DNA of 35,284 nt, from NCBI GenBank assembly GCA_900766125.1, contig CAAFUD010000036.1, forward strand, positions 1-35,284, in the 5' to 3' direction. This stretch comes from an uncultured Veillonella sp. Its GTDB lineage: Bacteria; Bacillota; Negativicutes; Veillonellales; Veillonellaceae. Position numbers and translations under genes: made by a program. Position 1 is the stretch's first letter. Each line of letters starts with the position of its first letter. The notes under the pieces were generated by a model. It did no database searches. It was not told where the DNA came from and saw only the letters and a program-made list of their open reading frames with translations. Positions 1 to 6,112 of this stretch are shown piece after piece.

Positions 1-573
1 ACATCAATAAAACTTGCAAAAGAATTAGACAAAAATTCTAACCTGTCAAAAGTAGTAGTGGTAAATGGAGAAAAGGGACTAGCTGATGCAGTAAGTATGG
101 GAGCTATATCAGCAAAAGAGGAAATGCCAATTCTTCTTACTAATCAAAATGATGATATGAAAGATATAAAAGACTTAATAGCTAATAAAAACATATCAAA
201 ATCATATGTAATAGGTGGAGAATCTTTATTTAATAATAAAGAAGTGAATAATACATTACCATCTGTAACTAAAATAGCAGGTTCTGATAGAACAGAAACT
301 AACTCAAAAGTAATAAGTCATTTCTATAGCAAAGATACACTTAATGACTTATATGTAGCTAAGAATGGAATGAATAAACAAGACGATTTAGTAGATGCCT
401 TATCAGTAGGAGTGCTTGCAGGTAAAACTGAATCTCCAGTAGTATTAGTTGGAAATGGATTGGATAATAGCCAAAAAGAGTTAATCAAGAATAAAAAGTT
501 TAAAAATATAACTCAAATTGGTGGAAATGGAAATGAAAAAGCATTTAATGAAGTAGAAAACTTAGTTAAATAG
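1..573 (+). CDS. C-terminal part of a cell-wall-binding repeat 2 (CWB2) surface protein, 5' truncated by window edge
   Basis: The frame is open from base 1 (codons ACA TCA ATA) and ends at TAG 571-573, so about 190 C-terminal residues are visible. Two CWB2-like units can be seen, with typical elements GLADAVSMG, SYVIGGESLF, KIAGSDRTETN, LVDALSVGVLAGK and ITQIGGNGNEKAFNE. The family anchors surface proteins non-covalently to secondary wall polymer and is usually present as three repeats. The codons before the GTG at 58 are in frame and coding, so that GTG is not the start. This is probably the host gene flanking the prophage; I infer that from content, as no att core is identified. Confidence 0.88.
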   Translation, partial: TSIKLAKELDKNSNLSKVVVVNGEKGLADAVSMGAISAKEEMPILLTNQNDDMKDIKDLIANKNISKSYVIGGESLFNNKEVNNTLPSVTKIAGSDRTETNSKVISHFYSKDTLNDLYVAKNGMNKQDDLVDALSVGVLAGKTESPVVLVGNGLDNSQKELIKNKKFKNITQIGGNGNEKAFNEVENLVK

Positions 574-580
574 ATTGAAA

Positions 581-614
581 GGTAGTAACTGGAAATAGTT
601 ACTACCTCCTTTTT
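581..614 (+). terminator. Rho-independent terminator of the CWB2 gene
   Basis: A perfect 10-bp stem, GGTAGTAACT (581-590) with AGTTACTACC (597-606), and a 6-nt loop are followed by TCCTTTTTTT. It begins 8 bp after the CWB2 stop and abuts the stop of the convergent AbrB-type gene at 615. Confidence 0.9.
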
Positions 615-791
615 TTATTCATTTTCAGTTTTTTCAATAATTATTTTTCCATCCTCAAAAGTAACAAGAACATCCCTTTCATCAGGAGAGATATTCATCT
701 CTTTAATCCATGACATTGGAAGTATCAATCTGGGTGTAAAAGAGCCTTTGCCACTTTTATTAAATCCAATTCTAAGTTTTCTTTGCTCCAA
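615..791 (-). CDS. AbrB/MazE/SpoVT-family DNA-binding protein, cassette 1
   Basis: A 58-residue protein whose length is that of a single swapped-hairpin AbrB domain. It has the family pattern K-S-G-x-G-S ... RLILPMSWIKEM ... V-TFEDGKIIIEK. A TTG start at 791 is preferred: AGAAAGGA sits 9 nt upstream, whereas the ATG at 800 touches that ribosome site directly. The paralogue at 1318-1494 has the same TTG start and exactly the same length. It is the last gene of a leftward unit, 5 bp beyond the stop of a small membrane protein gene. Family members act as dimeric autorepressors or antitoxins; a role in repressing its own promoter near 1190 is inference. Confidence 0.82.
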   Translation of the reverse strand: MEQRKLRIGFNKSGKGSFTPRLILPMSWIKEMNISPDERDVLVTFEDGKIIIEKTENE

Positions 792-796
792 TAATA

Positions 797-952
797 TCAT
801 TCCTTTCTACTATTAATAAATGCCAGCAATAATAAAGTAAATACCAAAGCAATAAGAGCTTTAAAAGTAAAACTTATTATTATATTAATAATATTTAAAA
901 CTATAGTGATACCAAGAATAATCATACAAATTCTATAAAATTTATTATTCAT
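797..952 (-). CDS. Small two-helix membrane protein, cassette 1
   Basis: A 51-residue ORF too short for usual gene callers. It starts at ATG 952 and ends with TGA overlapping the ATGA just ahead of the AbrB-type gene. After a short polar start (MNNKFYRIC) come two hydrophobic stretches, about residues 9-28 and 31-46, and a basic tail (NSRKE). No strong Shine-Dalgarno is visible directly upstream. A homologous-looking protein occupies the same place in cassette 2 (1496-1663), which is the main reason to believe it is real. Its function is unknown; a small membrane toxin or a membrane partner of the AbrB protein are possibilities. Confidence 0.6.
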   Translation of the reverse strand: MNNKFYRICMIILGITIVLNIINIIISFTFKALIALVFTLLLLAFINSRKE

Positions 953-968
953 ATTAAATTAGAAAATG

Positions 969-977
969 TGTTATAAT
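969..977 (+). promoter_or_regulatory. Extended -10 promoter for antisense RNA, cassette 1
   Basis: TG-T-TATAAT, a perfect extended -10, lies in the context AAAATGTGTTATAATATT followed by AGAAAGAAG. The same element recurs in cassette 2 at 1679-1687. It resembles the antitoxin promoters at the right end of the window (TGG-TATAAT followed by AAAAGCAAGAAG). No good -35 is visible. Confidence 0.6.
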
Positions 978-983
978 ATTAGA

Positions 984-1138
984 AAGAAGCTACCTAGAAG
1001 GAAGGTATTTTCCTCCTAGGATTGAAACTTATAATTCTTTAATCAATCTTAGTATTGCGAGTACTAGATTAATTAAAACTAATGTGAAAGAGAAAGCATT
1101 TTTAATTTTATTAAATTTGTTTTCTCTTTTATTTTTTC
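984..1138 (+). ncRNA. Putative antisense RNA to the 42-residue peptide mRNA, cassette 1
   Basis: Predicted from the promoter at 969-977 to a terminator formed by AAAGAGAAAGCA (1087-1098) pairing with TGTTTTCTCTTT (about 1119-1130), then TTATTTTTTCTT. Its length is about 155 nt and it is antisense to most of the leftward peptide gene at 1029-1157. The terminator stem lies inside that gene, as in the type I loci at 34480-35284. Both the existence and the ends of the RNA are inferred from sequence only. Confidence 0.5.
993..1020 (-). terminator. Hairpin downstream of the 42-residue peptide gene, cassette 1
   Basis: CCTAGAAGGAA (993-1003) pairs with TTCCTCCTAGG (1010-1020) with one mismatch. Read leftward it is followed by TAGCTTCTTTCT, only a weak U-run. 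It may act as a partial terminator, separating an abundant peptide transcript from readthrough into the membrane protein and AbrB genes. In the rightward RNA it would be a 5' stem. Confidence 0.5.
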
Positions 1139-1157
1139 TTCTTTCTAATCTCCCCAC
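1029..1157 (-). CDS. 42-residue basic/hydrophobic peptide, cassette 1
   Basis: GTG start at 1157, with AAAGGAGG 7 nt upstream; stop TAA 1029-1031. The N-terminal half is very basic (RLERRKNKRENKFNKIKN). The C-terminal half is hydrophobic and helical (about residues 21-37), ending RLIKEL. The paralogue at 1740-1868 is also 42 residues and shares the R-E-R-R-K pattern, a central KxKxA and a K-x-L end. The composition fits a membrane-active small peptide. Together with the overlapping antisense RNA this suggests a type I toxin-like gene, but I do not recognise the family. Confidence 0.62.
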   Translation of the reverse strand: MGRLERRKNKRENKFNKIKNAFSFTLVLINLVLAILRLIKEL

Positions 1158-1182
1158 TTTCTTACCTCCTTTCTATATTTAT

Positions 1183-1211
1183 ATTATATCATCACGTGAC
1201 GTGAAAGCCAA
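1183..1211 (-). promoter_or_regulatory. Cassette 1 promoter with 13-bp operator in the spacer
   Basis: On the minus strand TTGGCT (1206-1211), a 17-bp spacer and TATAAT (1183-1188) form a promoter; the -10 is extended (TGATATAAT). The spacer contains TCACG-TGA-CGTGA (1192-1204), 5-bp inverted arms separated by 3 nt, starting 3 nt from the -10. The cassette 2 promoter has an operator of the same geometry in the same place. Binding by the AbrB-type protein is inference. Confidence 0.65.
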
Positions 1212-1270
1212 TAAATATTCCATATTTTTCAATAAAGTTATAAAATATATTAATATAAAATACAAAATAT

Positions 1271-1313
1271 AATAAAAATAAGTGGATGTTTACATTATAC
1301 ACCCACTTATTTT
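1271..1313 (-). terminator. Terminator of cassette 2
   Basis: AAAATAAGTGG (1275-1285) and CCACTTATTTT (1303-1313) form an 11-bp perfect stem. Read leftward it is followed by a T-rich stretch (TTTTTATTATATTTTG). It lies 5 bp past the stop of the second AbrB-type gene, closing cassette 2 as an independent unit. Confidence 0.7.
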
Positions 1314-1317
1314 AGAG

Positions 1318-1494
1318 TTATTCCTCATCAGATTTTTTTATTATAATCTCATCTTCCTTAAAAATAACTACAGCCTTACGTTTTTCCCTTGTAAATCCCA
1401 TTTTTTCAAGTTGGCTTAAAGGTAAAGAAATTTTAGCCGAATAAGTACCTGAACCACCTTTACTGTAAACTATTTTAGATTCTTTTTGCTCCAA
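1318..1494 (-). CDS. AbrB/MazE/SpoVT-family DNA-binding protein, cassette 2
   Basis: A 58-residue protein matching the cassette 1 AbrB-type protein in length and layout (SKGGSGTYSAKISLPLSQLE ... VVIFKEDEIIIKKSDEE). It clearly diverges in the middle (LEKMGFTREKRKAV against IKEMNISPDERDVL). The TTG start at 1494 is chosen because AAAGGAGG lies 8 nt upstream; the upstream in-frame ATG at 1530 lies before that ribosome site, inside the membrane protein gene. It probably regulates its own promoter at 1898-1926. The divergence and the different operator suggest the two regulators do not cross-react. Confidence 0.82.
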   Translation of the reverse strand: MEQKESKIVYSKGGSGTYSAKISLPLSQLEKMGFTREKRKAVVIFKEDEIIIKKSDEE

Positions 1495-1495
1495 A

Positions 1496-1663
1496 CTATT
1501 TTCCTCCTTTTTTATATTGTAATGTAACAAATATTAACAATAAAATGCTTACTATTAATCCTATTATATTGTTGATATTAAAATGTAAAAATAAAAGTAT
1601 TATGTCTATTACTATAGTTATAGCAACTATAATAAGACAGAATTTATAAACTTTATCACTCAT
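1496..1663 (-). CDS. Small two-helix membrane protein, cassette 2
   Basis: A 55-residue ORF from ATG 1663 to TAG 1496-1498. The start MSDKVYKFC parallels MNNKFYRIC of cassette 1. Two hydrophobic helices span about residues 9-27 and 31-48, ending with basic KKGGK. Its last codons contain the ribosome site of the AbrB-type gene, whose TTG start lies 1 bp after this stop, so the two are probably translationally linked. Function unknown. Confidence 0.6.
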   Translation of the reverse strand: MSDKVYKFCLIIVAITIVIDIILLFLHFNINNIIGLIVSILLLIFVTLQYKKGGK

Positions 1664-1678
1664 ATTTTATAGAAAATG

Positions 1679-1687
1679 TGTTATAAT
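1679..1687 (+). promoter_or_regulatory. Extended -10 promoter for antisense RNA, cassette 2
   Basis: TG-T-TATAAT in the context AGAAAATGTGTTATAATATT followed by TAGAAAGAAG, nearly identical over about 28 bp to the cassette 1 element at 969-977. No convincing -35 is seen. Confidence 0.6.
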
Positions 1688-1693
1688 ATTTAG

Positions 1694-1848
1694 AAAGAAG
1701 TCACTAGGAAGAAGATTAAATTCTTCCTAGCTTACAAAACTATAAATCTTTTAATAATTTAATTAGTTTATCAATTAAATTTATTAAAATGGGTAAGATA
1801 GAGAGAGCAGTTTTAACTTTGGCGAGTTTGCTTTCTCTATTTTTTTTT
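1694..1848 (+). ncRNA. Putative antisense RNA to the 42-residue peptide mRNA, cassette 2
   Basis: Runs from the promoter at 1679-1687 to a terminator with a 12-bp stem containing one G-U pair: ATAGAGAGAGCA (1798-1809) with TGCTTTCTCTAT (1829-1840), then eight T. Its length of about 155 nt equals the cassette 1 prediction. The RNA overlaps most of the leftward peptide ORF at 1740-1868. Confidence 0.52.
1704..1730 (-). terminator. Hairpin downstream of the 42-residue peptide gene, cassette 2
   Basis: A perfect 10-bp stem, CTAGGAAGAA (1704-1713) with TTCTTCCTAG (1721-1730). Read leftward it is followed by TGACTTCTTTCT, a weak U-run. It occupies the same position as the cassette 1 hairpin. Confidence 0.55.
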
Positions 1849-1868
1849 CTTCTTTCTATTCTACTCAT
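1740..1868 (-). CDS. 42-residue basic/hydrophobic peptide, cassette 2
   Basis: ATG start at 1868 with AAAGGGGG and AAGGAA upstream; stop TAG 1740-1742. The N-terminus is basic (RIERRKKNRESKLAKVK) and the C-terminal half is hydrophobic and amphipathic (ALSILPILINLIDKLIKLL). It has the same length and layout as the peptide at 1029-1157. The conservation of length and of the flanking promoters and hairpins argues for a real gene. The family is unknown to me; toxin-like by composition and context. Confidence 0.64.
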   Translation of the reverse strand: MSRIERRKKNRESKLAKVKTALSILPILINLIDKLIKLLKDL

Positions 1869-1897
1869 TTTCCTTTTCACCCCCTTTCTATATTTAT

Positions 1898-1926
1898 ATT
1901 ATAATATGCCGAACCGGCAAAAGCAA
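1898..1926 (-). promoter_or_regulatory. Cassette 2 promoter with 13-bp operator in the spacer
   Basis: On the minus strand TTGCTT (1921-1926), a 17-bp spacer and TATAAT (1898-1903). Within the spacer, TGCCG-AAC-CGGCA (1907-1919) has 5-bp arms and a 3-nt centre and starts 3 nt from the -10, exactly as in cassette 1. The GC-rich operator stands out in AT-rich DNA. Confidence 0.65.
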
Positions 1927-1990
1927 TATTTATTTCCATATTTTTCAATAAAGTTATATTGACAAACTATATTTTTTTACAAATAAAAAT

Positions 1991-2029
1991 AAGGGTGGCA
2001 AAACCAAACTTGCCACCCTTTTGCCACCG
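1991..2029. repeat. GCCACC inverted and direct repeat, left copy
   Basis: AAGGGTGGCAA (1991-2001) is an 11-bp perfect inverted repeat with TTGCCACCCTT (2010-2020). The run TTGCCACCCTTTTGCCACCG (2010-2029) recurs with one mismatch at 2317-2336. Given its place beyond the integrase gene, it may be part of the attachment region (integrase binding sites) or a terminator for leftward transcripts. The 280 bp between the two copies hold no gene I can support. Confidence 0.5.
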
Positions 2030-2306
2030 AAAATAAATAATAGAATAAATTTAAATTAAACATAATAAAACATAAACAACAAAACTGACCTTAATAAAAC
2101 ATTGAAATACCAACACTTGTAAAAAATAACAACAATAAACAAATAACCTAGAATAATATTACAACTTAAGTAAATATTAAGTTTTATTTGTTAGATTTAT
2201 TATTAATACCTTATATTAGTTATGGTTGTTATATACTCTAAAGCCTTGAAATTACATGCGTATAGCTGACTATATAAATTTGATAATTTTAGCTTTTAAA
2301 ATAGAT

Positions 2307-2367
2307 AAATTAGATTTTGCCACCCATTTGCCACCGTATTATATTTTTGGGTGGCAAACTCTAATTT
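2307..2367. repeat. GCCACC inverted repeat at the integrase 3' end, right copy
   Basis: A 19-bp inverted repeat with one mismatch: 2307-2325 (AAATTAGATTTTGCCACCC) and 2349-2367, whose right arm overlaps the integrase stop codon. Inside is a third GCCACC. Read leftward it could be the integrase terminator, although no U-run follows closely. It could equally be arm-type sites for the integrase. Confidence 0.5.
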
Positions 2368-3491
2368 GTAATTTTTTCAAATATATCTACAGTTTCATTT
2401 TTCATTTTATCAGTTACATGTGAATAGGTATCCATTGTAGTTGATAGTTGGCTATGACCCAAACGGTTTTGTATGTCTTTAATGTTAGCACCATTTTCTA
2501 ATAATAGAGTAGCATGTGCATGTCTTAAAGAATGAAAATGGAAGTCATTGTTTAAAGCTACTCGAATTTGTCTTACTATAGTGTCTAAAGTGTGAGTATT
2601 CACTTGTTGACCATTTTCTTTGGTACATACCCAGTCACTATCAAAGTAAAATTCTCCATATTTTAATTTCATTTTCTTTTGATATAATTTATGTTCTTTT
2701 AATGCCTTTATTAAAGTGTCACCTGTAAATATAGTTCTGCAAGAGCTTTCTGTTTTTGGTTGCCCTAATTCAAACATTCCATTTGGCTTTTTAATCAGAG
2801 TATGTCTTACTGTGATAGTTTTATTATTAAGGTCTATATTATCCCATTTTAGTGCAATAATTTCACCTCTTCGCATACCAGTATGAAATCCAATTAGTAA
2901 AACTATACGTTGAAATGAATCTTGAGGAAATATATTTAGTATTTGATTAAATTCTTCTAATGTAATAGTTTTAACTTTATTAGTTTCTGTTTTAGATTTA
3001 GTTTTTGGTATGCTTACATATTGCATAGGGTTTTCTCGTATGTGTTTGTAAGGATGGACTGCTGATTTTAATGACCTATGTAATATGGCTTTTAATACTT
3101 GTAATGTATTTTGAGAGTAATCCTCTTTGTACTTTTTATTTATGAAGTTTTGTAGTATTGCAGGAGTTAAAGCTTTTACTTTGTAAGCTCCTAGTTTTGG
3201 CTTTATATGTTTTTCTATGTTTATTCGGTAGCTTTCTTGAGTGTTGTATTTACAGTTAAGTAAGACATATTCTTTGTACCAAAAATCTAAGTAGTCTGAT
3301 AAACTGATGTTGCTTTCTTCAAATACTATGCCAGAGTTTTCATATTCATTTAGTGCTTCTCTTAAGGCTTTTTCGGCTTCTTTTTTAGTATTGCCTCCAA
3401 CTCTTTCTACTTTTTTTCTTTTTCCTTCTACTATGCCTAGGTCAAAGTAGTAATACCATTTGTTACTTCTTTTTCTTACTCCACCTTTCAT
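2361..3491 (-). CDS. int: Tyrosine-family site-specific integrase
   Basis: A 376-residue phage integrase. The N-terminal arm-binding segment (residues 5-50, KWYYYFDLGIVEGKRKKVE) is followed by a SAM-like core-binding domain (about 60-155) and the catalytic domain. Catalytic landmarks are the Arg in TGMRRGEI, the H-x-x-R of FHSLRHAHATL, the His of RLGHSQ and the Tyr of MDTYSHV. It catalyses integration and excision at att sites. The gene points toward the host flank, as usual for a left prophage end. The ribosome site GGGAGGG lies before the ATG at 3491. Confidence 0.96.
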   Translation of the reverse strand: MKGGVRKRSNKWYYYFDLGIVEGKRKKVERVGGNTKKEAEKALREALNEYENSGIVFEESNISLSDYLDFWYKEYVLLNCKYNTQESYRINIEKHIKPKLGAYKVKALTPAILQNFINKKYKEDYSQNTLQVLKAILHRSLKSAVHPYKHIRENPMQYVSIPKTKSKTETNKVKTITLEEFNQILNIFPQDSFQRIVLLIGFHTGMRRGEIIALKWDNIDLNNKTITVRHTLIKKPNGMFELGQPKTESSCRTIFTGDTLIKALKEHKLYQKKMKLKYGEFYFDSDWVCTKENGQQVNTHTLDTIVRQIRVALNNDFHFHSLRHAHATLLLENGANIKDIQNRLGHSQLSTTMDTYSHVTDKMKNETVDIFEKITN

Positions 3492-3532
3492 AATAGTATC
3501 CCTCCCTTTTAGAATGTATGTTTGTTTGGTGT

Positions 3533-3567
3533 TTATATAAAAGAGCAGATTAACTGCTCTTTATATA
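3533..3567. terminator. Bidirectional hairpin between integrase and ImmA genes
   Basis: AAAGAGCAG and CTGCTCTTT (about 3540-3562) form a stem extended by flanking TATA sequences, with T-rich sequence on either side. A related hairpin lies on the other side of the ImmA gene at 4287-4307. The rest of 3492-3730 is AT-rich with no gene seen. Confidence 0.55.
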
Positions 3568-3730
3568 CTTTTGTTATGTACAATATTATCTTAATTTTGT
3601 TTATCTGGTTTTTACTTAATTATTTTCTTAATATTCTTACAATTTTTTAGCTTTTATGTGTAGTTTATTATAATAATATTGAAATATATATTTATTAAGT
3701 AAAAAATCTATAAAAGTAGAATAAATGAGT

Positions 3731-4237
3731 TTAAAAAATATCCTCATATATGTAGAAATTTGGCAAATTAGTTAATACTAAAAATCTATTATTTCCTAAG
3801 TCCAACATGCTTTTCTTTTTTGATAGAAATTCTAATCTTTTTAGTAAGAAGTTGATGCTAACTTGTAATTCTTCAGCTATTTCGTATACACTTGTAGCGT
3901 GTGAATTAATAACATGTATTATTTCTTCTTCTGTTATAAGAAATTCACATGCCCATTTTAGTGCTTTGTTTTCAGTTTTGTCTATCAAGATTTTATTTTT
4001 GTAACTGTTTTTTGAAGATACATAGTTTCCAACACTGGTAAAATGATGTCCTAATTCTTCTGCTAAGATTTCTATTAGTTTAGCATTGTTTTGTTTTAAT
4101 GAATTAAGTAATGATATAATCTTTAGTCCTTGTCTGTTTATATACAATCCTTTTATGTCATCTGCTATTTTGTCAGTGTAGTAAATTTCTATCTCTTCAT
4201 TATTTGCTAAGTCTAAAAGTGCGTCTAGTTTGTTCAT
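3731..4237 (-). CDS. ImmA/IrrE-like protein
   Basis: A 168-residue protein of the size and place of phage ImmA, next to the repressor and integrase. The signature helix reads ILAEELGHHFTSVGNY, with Glu and His in the order of the metallopeptidase motif but Glu instead of His at the first position. A metal-binding partner may be ENKALKWACEFLI. The C-terminal 50 residues (TSVYEIAEELQVSINFLLKRL) look like a small winged or HTH fold. The family cleaves or destabilises phage repressors on DNA damage. Here the likely target is the HTH repressor at 6113-6658, although the SIR2 gene intervenes. Confidence 0.8.
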   Translation of the reverse strand: MNKLDALLDLANNEEIEIYYTDKIADDIKGLYINRQGLKIISLLNSLKQNNAKLIEILAEELGHHFTSVGNYVSSKNSYKNKILIDKTENKALKWACEFLITEEEIIHVINSHATSVYEIAEELQVSINFLLKRLEFLSKKKSMLDLGNNRFLVLTNLPNFYIYEDIF

Positions 4238-4286
4238 TGAAATCCCCCTATAAAAAGAATGTATTTTTGATTTTTGTTATATATAA

Positions 4287-4307
4287 AGAGCAGGTGTGAA
4301 CTGCTCT
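4287..4307. terminator. Hairpin in the SIR2-ImmA intergenic region
   Basis: AGAGCAG (4287-4293) pairs with CTGCTCT (4301-4307), the same stem as at 3540-3562, so the ImmA gene is bracketed by matching hairpins. The 262-bp gap 4238-4499 also holds a short ATCCAA/TTGGAT stem near 4325 and AT-rich sequence, but no gene I can support. Confidence 0.5.
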
Positions 4308-4499
4308 AAATATTCATTTTTTATCCAAAAAAGATTGGATAATTTTAGCTGTAGACAAAATATGGATTATAGTATATGATTATAATATAATTACATATAA
4401 TATATGTAAGCACTTACAAATGTGTGTTAGTATAGTTAGCACTAAATTTGTATTTGTGCTTAAAGCGATTAAAGGAGTTTTGGAGCGGTGGGTAGAGTT

Positions 4500-6089
4500 T
4501 TACTCACTATAACCAAGACTCTTTTGCATATTAGAGTATTTCATGTAGTCATATATTCTAATAAGCCTTCTTAAATTTGTTTTTTCGCTTGTTTTTGCAG
4601 ACTCTAAAATATTAGGATTTTCCTCAAATATTTTCTTAAGTAGATTTTCTAACTGTTCAGTGTCAATTTCTTTTTCTTCTAAAAAAGCAATAAGTCTTGT
4701 AGCTTTTTCAAATGATTGATGTTCATCATTCCAAATACCATAAACACTTCTATTTTTTATGTAAGTATTATTTCTATTTTTTTTAATACTATTGCTAATA
4801 ATATTTTCAAAGTCACTTTCTAGTGCAATTGTCCTATAATCTGGAAATTCAAGTGTGCTATTAAAAAGATGTTTATTTAATGGTAATTTATTATATTGCT
4901 TAATTAAAGATGGATAAGCATATTCAAGTAATTCATCTGATGAAAATTCTAAGTCATTCATGACTATATCACGATACCATTCATCAAAACTTAATCCTTT
5001 TAATCCTTTAAGACCAAAATCACTTGCCTTGCCAACTGCTAAAACTAAATCTTCATCTTTTATTCTTGTATCATCAACACTACCAACCCGAATTTTAGCA
5101 GTAGGTTTGTTAGTAATTGTGAAATCGTAAAATTCTTGTTTGAACATTCTTAATATTCTAACTGGTAATTTTGATTTTTTTTCAGATAATGCCTCATAGA
5201 GTAAATTAAAATCCTCCAGTTTAATTTTAGTCATAGTAATCATTTTATTATCAAAAGCAATTGTATGACTTGATATTTCTATATCATTAAAGTTTTTTTC
5301 ATACTCAATGAATATGAAACGTTCCTCGAGTTTTTTAGCATTTTCATTAGATAGACAATTAACTATAGCATTAAGTATTTTTTTTATATTTACATCTGTA
5401 ACAGAGTAACCAATAAATATGATAGGAAACTCAACAAATATAGTCATTAGCTTAGCTGCCAAGTAGGCACTTTTGCTGTCAAAGTCTATATAATCAGCTT
5501 CATTTATTACAATACTATTTGGAGAAGAAACACATCCATGAATTTTATAAATTTCTGCAATACCTTGTATAGATGAAAAAACTAAATTTTCTTGACCTAT
5601 ATATGTTGTATAATTATCAACGATAGTTTCCAAAAAACAATCATAATTTGTTGTAATAAATCCTGATAAACTTTTTTTAGAGATATTACTAAGTTTTTCA
5701 ACTTCATCTTGATATTTATCTACTATTTTAGAATTATTTTTAATATACATAGCAATTTCTGCCTTAAATGGAGAAACTCCTGATTTAACAATATCTAAAT
5801 ACTTAGAGTCTAAGCTTCGTATAGAAGAATCTGAAAACCATTTTTTATTAAAATCATTTTCAATAAGTTCTGCAATTCTAGGATTTATACCCATTTTTGG
5901 GTTCTCTGATTTTGCTTTATTTTTATAACTTGTATATATAAAGTCATCATTACTAATTTTTTCTGCAAAGACTTTTAGTAAATCCTCCCAATTTGGAAGA
6001 TTATAGTATCTTCTAGTTAAACCAGAACCAACAAATAAAAATGGTGTAGCATTAAATCGGTTTATGACATCTGATATTATAGATTTCAT
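4500..6089 (-). CDS. SIR2-domain protein, probable NAD-consuming phage defence or exclusion effector
   Basis: A 529-residue protein with an N-terminal SIR2_2-type domain. FLFVGSGLTRR (residues 17-27) is the nucleotide-binding loop, TTNYD (146-150) has the invariant Asn, KIHGC (182-186) the catalytic His, and FIGYS (225-229) the closing motif. Such domains in bacterial defence proteins (ThsA, DSR and related families) cleave NAD. The C-terminal 290 residues are not recognised and may sense infection. ATG 6089 is preferred over GTG 6101 because AGTAGGTG overlaps the latter. It follows the HTH repressor gene and is probably co-transcribed with it, so expressed in the lysogen, which fits superinfection exclusion. 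Confidence 0.85.
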   Translation of the reverse strand: MKSIISDVINRFNATPFLFVGSGLTRRYYNLPNWEDLLKVFAEKISNDDFIYTSYKNKAKSENPKMGINPRIAELIENDFNKKWFSDSSIRSLDSKYLDIVKSGVSPFKAEIAMYIKNNSKIVDKYQDEVEKLSNISKKSLSGFITTNYDCFLETIVDNYTTYIGQENLVFSSIQGIAEIYKIHGCVSSPNSIVINEADYIDFDSKSAYLAAKLMTIFVEFPIIFIGYSVTDVNIKKILNAIVNCLSNENAKKLEERFIFIEYEKNFNDIEISSHTIAFDNKMITMTKIKLEDFNLLYEALSEKKSKLPVRILRMFKQEFYDFTITNKPTAKIRVGSVDDTRIKDEDLVLAVGKASDFGLKGLKGLSFDEWYRDIVMNDLEFSSDELLEYAYPSLIKQYNKLPLNKHLFNSTLEFPDYRTIALESDFENIISNSIKKNRNNTYIKNRSVYGIWNDEHQSFEKATRLIAFLEEKEIDTEQLENLLKKIFEENPNILESAKTSEKTNLRRLIRIYDYMKYSNMQKSLGYSE

Positions 6090-6112
6090 ATAATTTATCA
6101 CCTACTTTTAAT

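Noticed and set aside
1084..1272. Rightward 62-codon frame with a hydrophobic start
   Set aside because: It lies opposite the 42-residue peptide gene and its promoter, has no ribosome site, and ends in low-complexity sequence. The leftward peptide has a strong ribosome site and a paralogue.
3807..4004. Rightward frame inside the ImmA gene
   Set aside because: Antisense shadow of a well-supported gene; no ribosome site or coding signature.
4500..6089. Classical sirtuin deacetylase
   Set aside because: The motifs and length fit the SIR2_2-type defence group and no zinc-binding cysteine quartet of sirtuins is visible.
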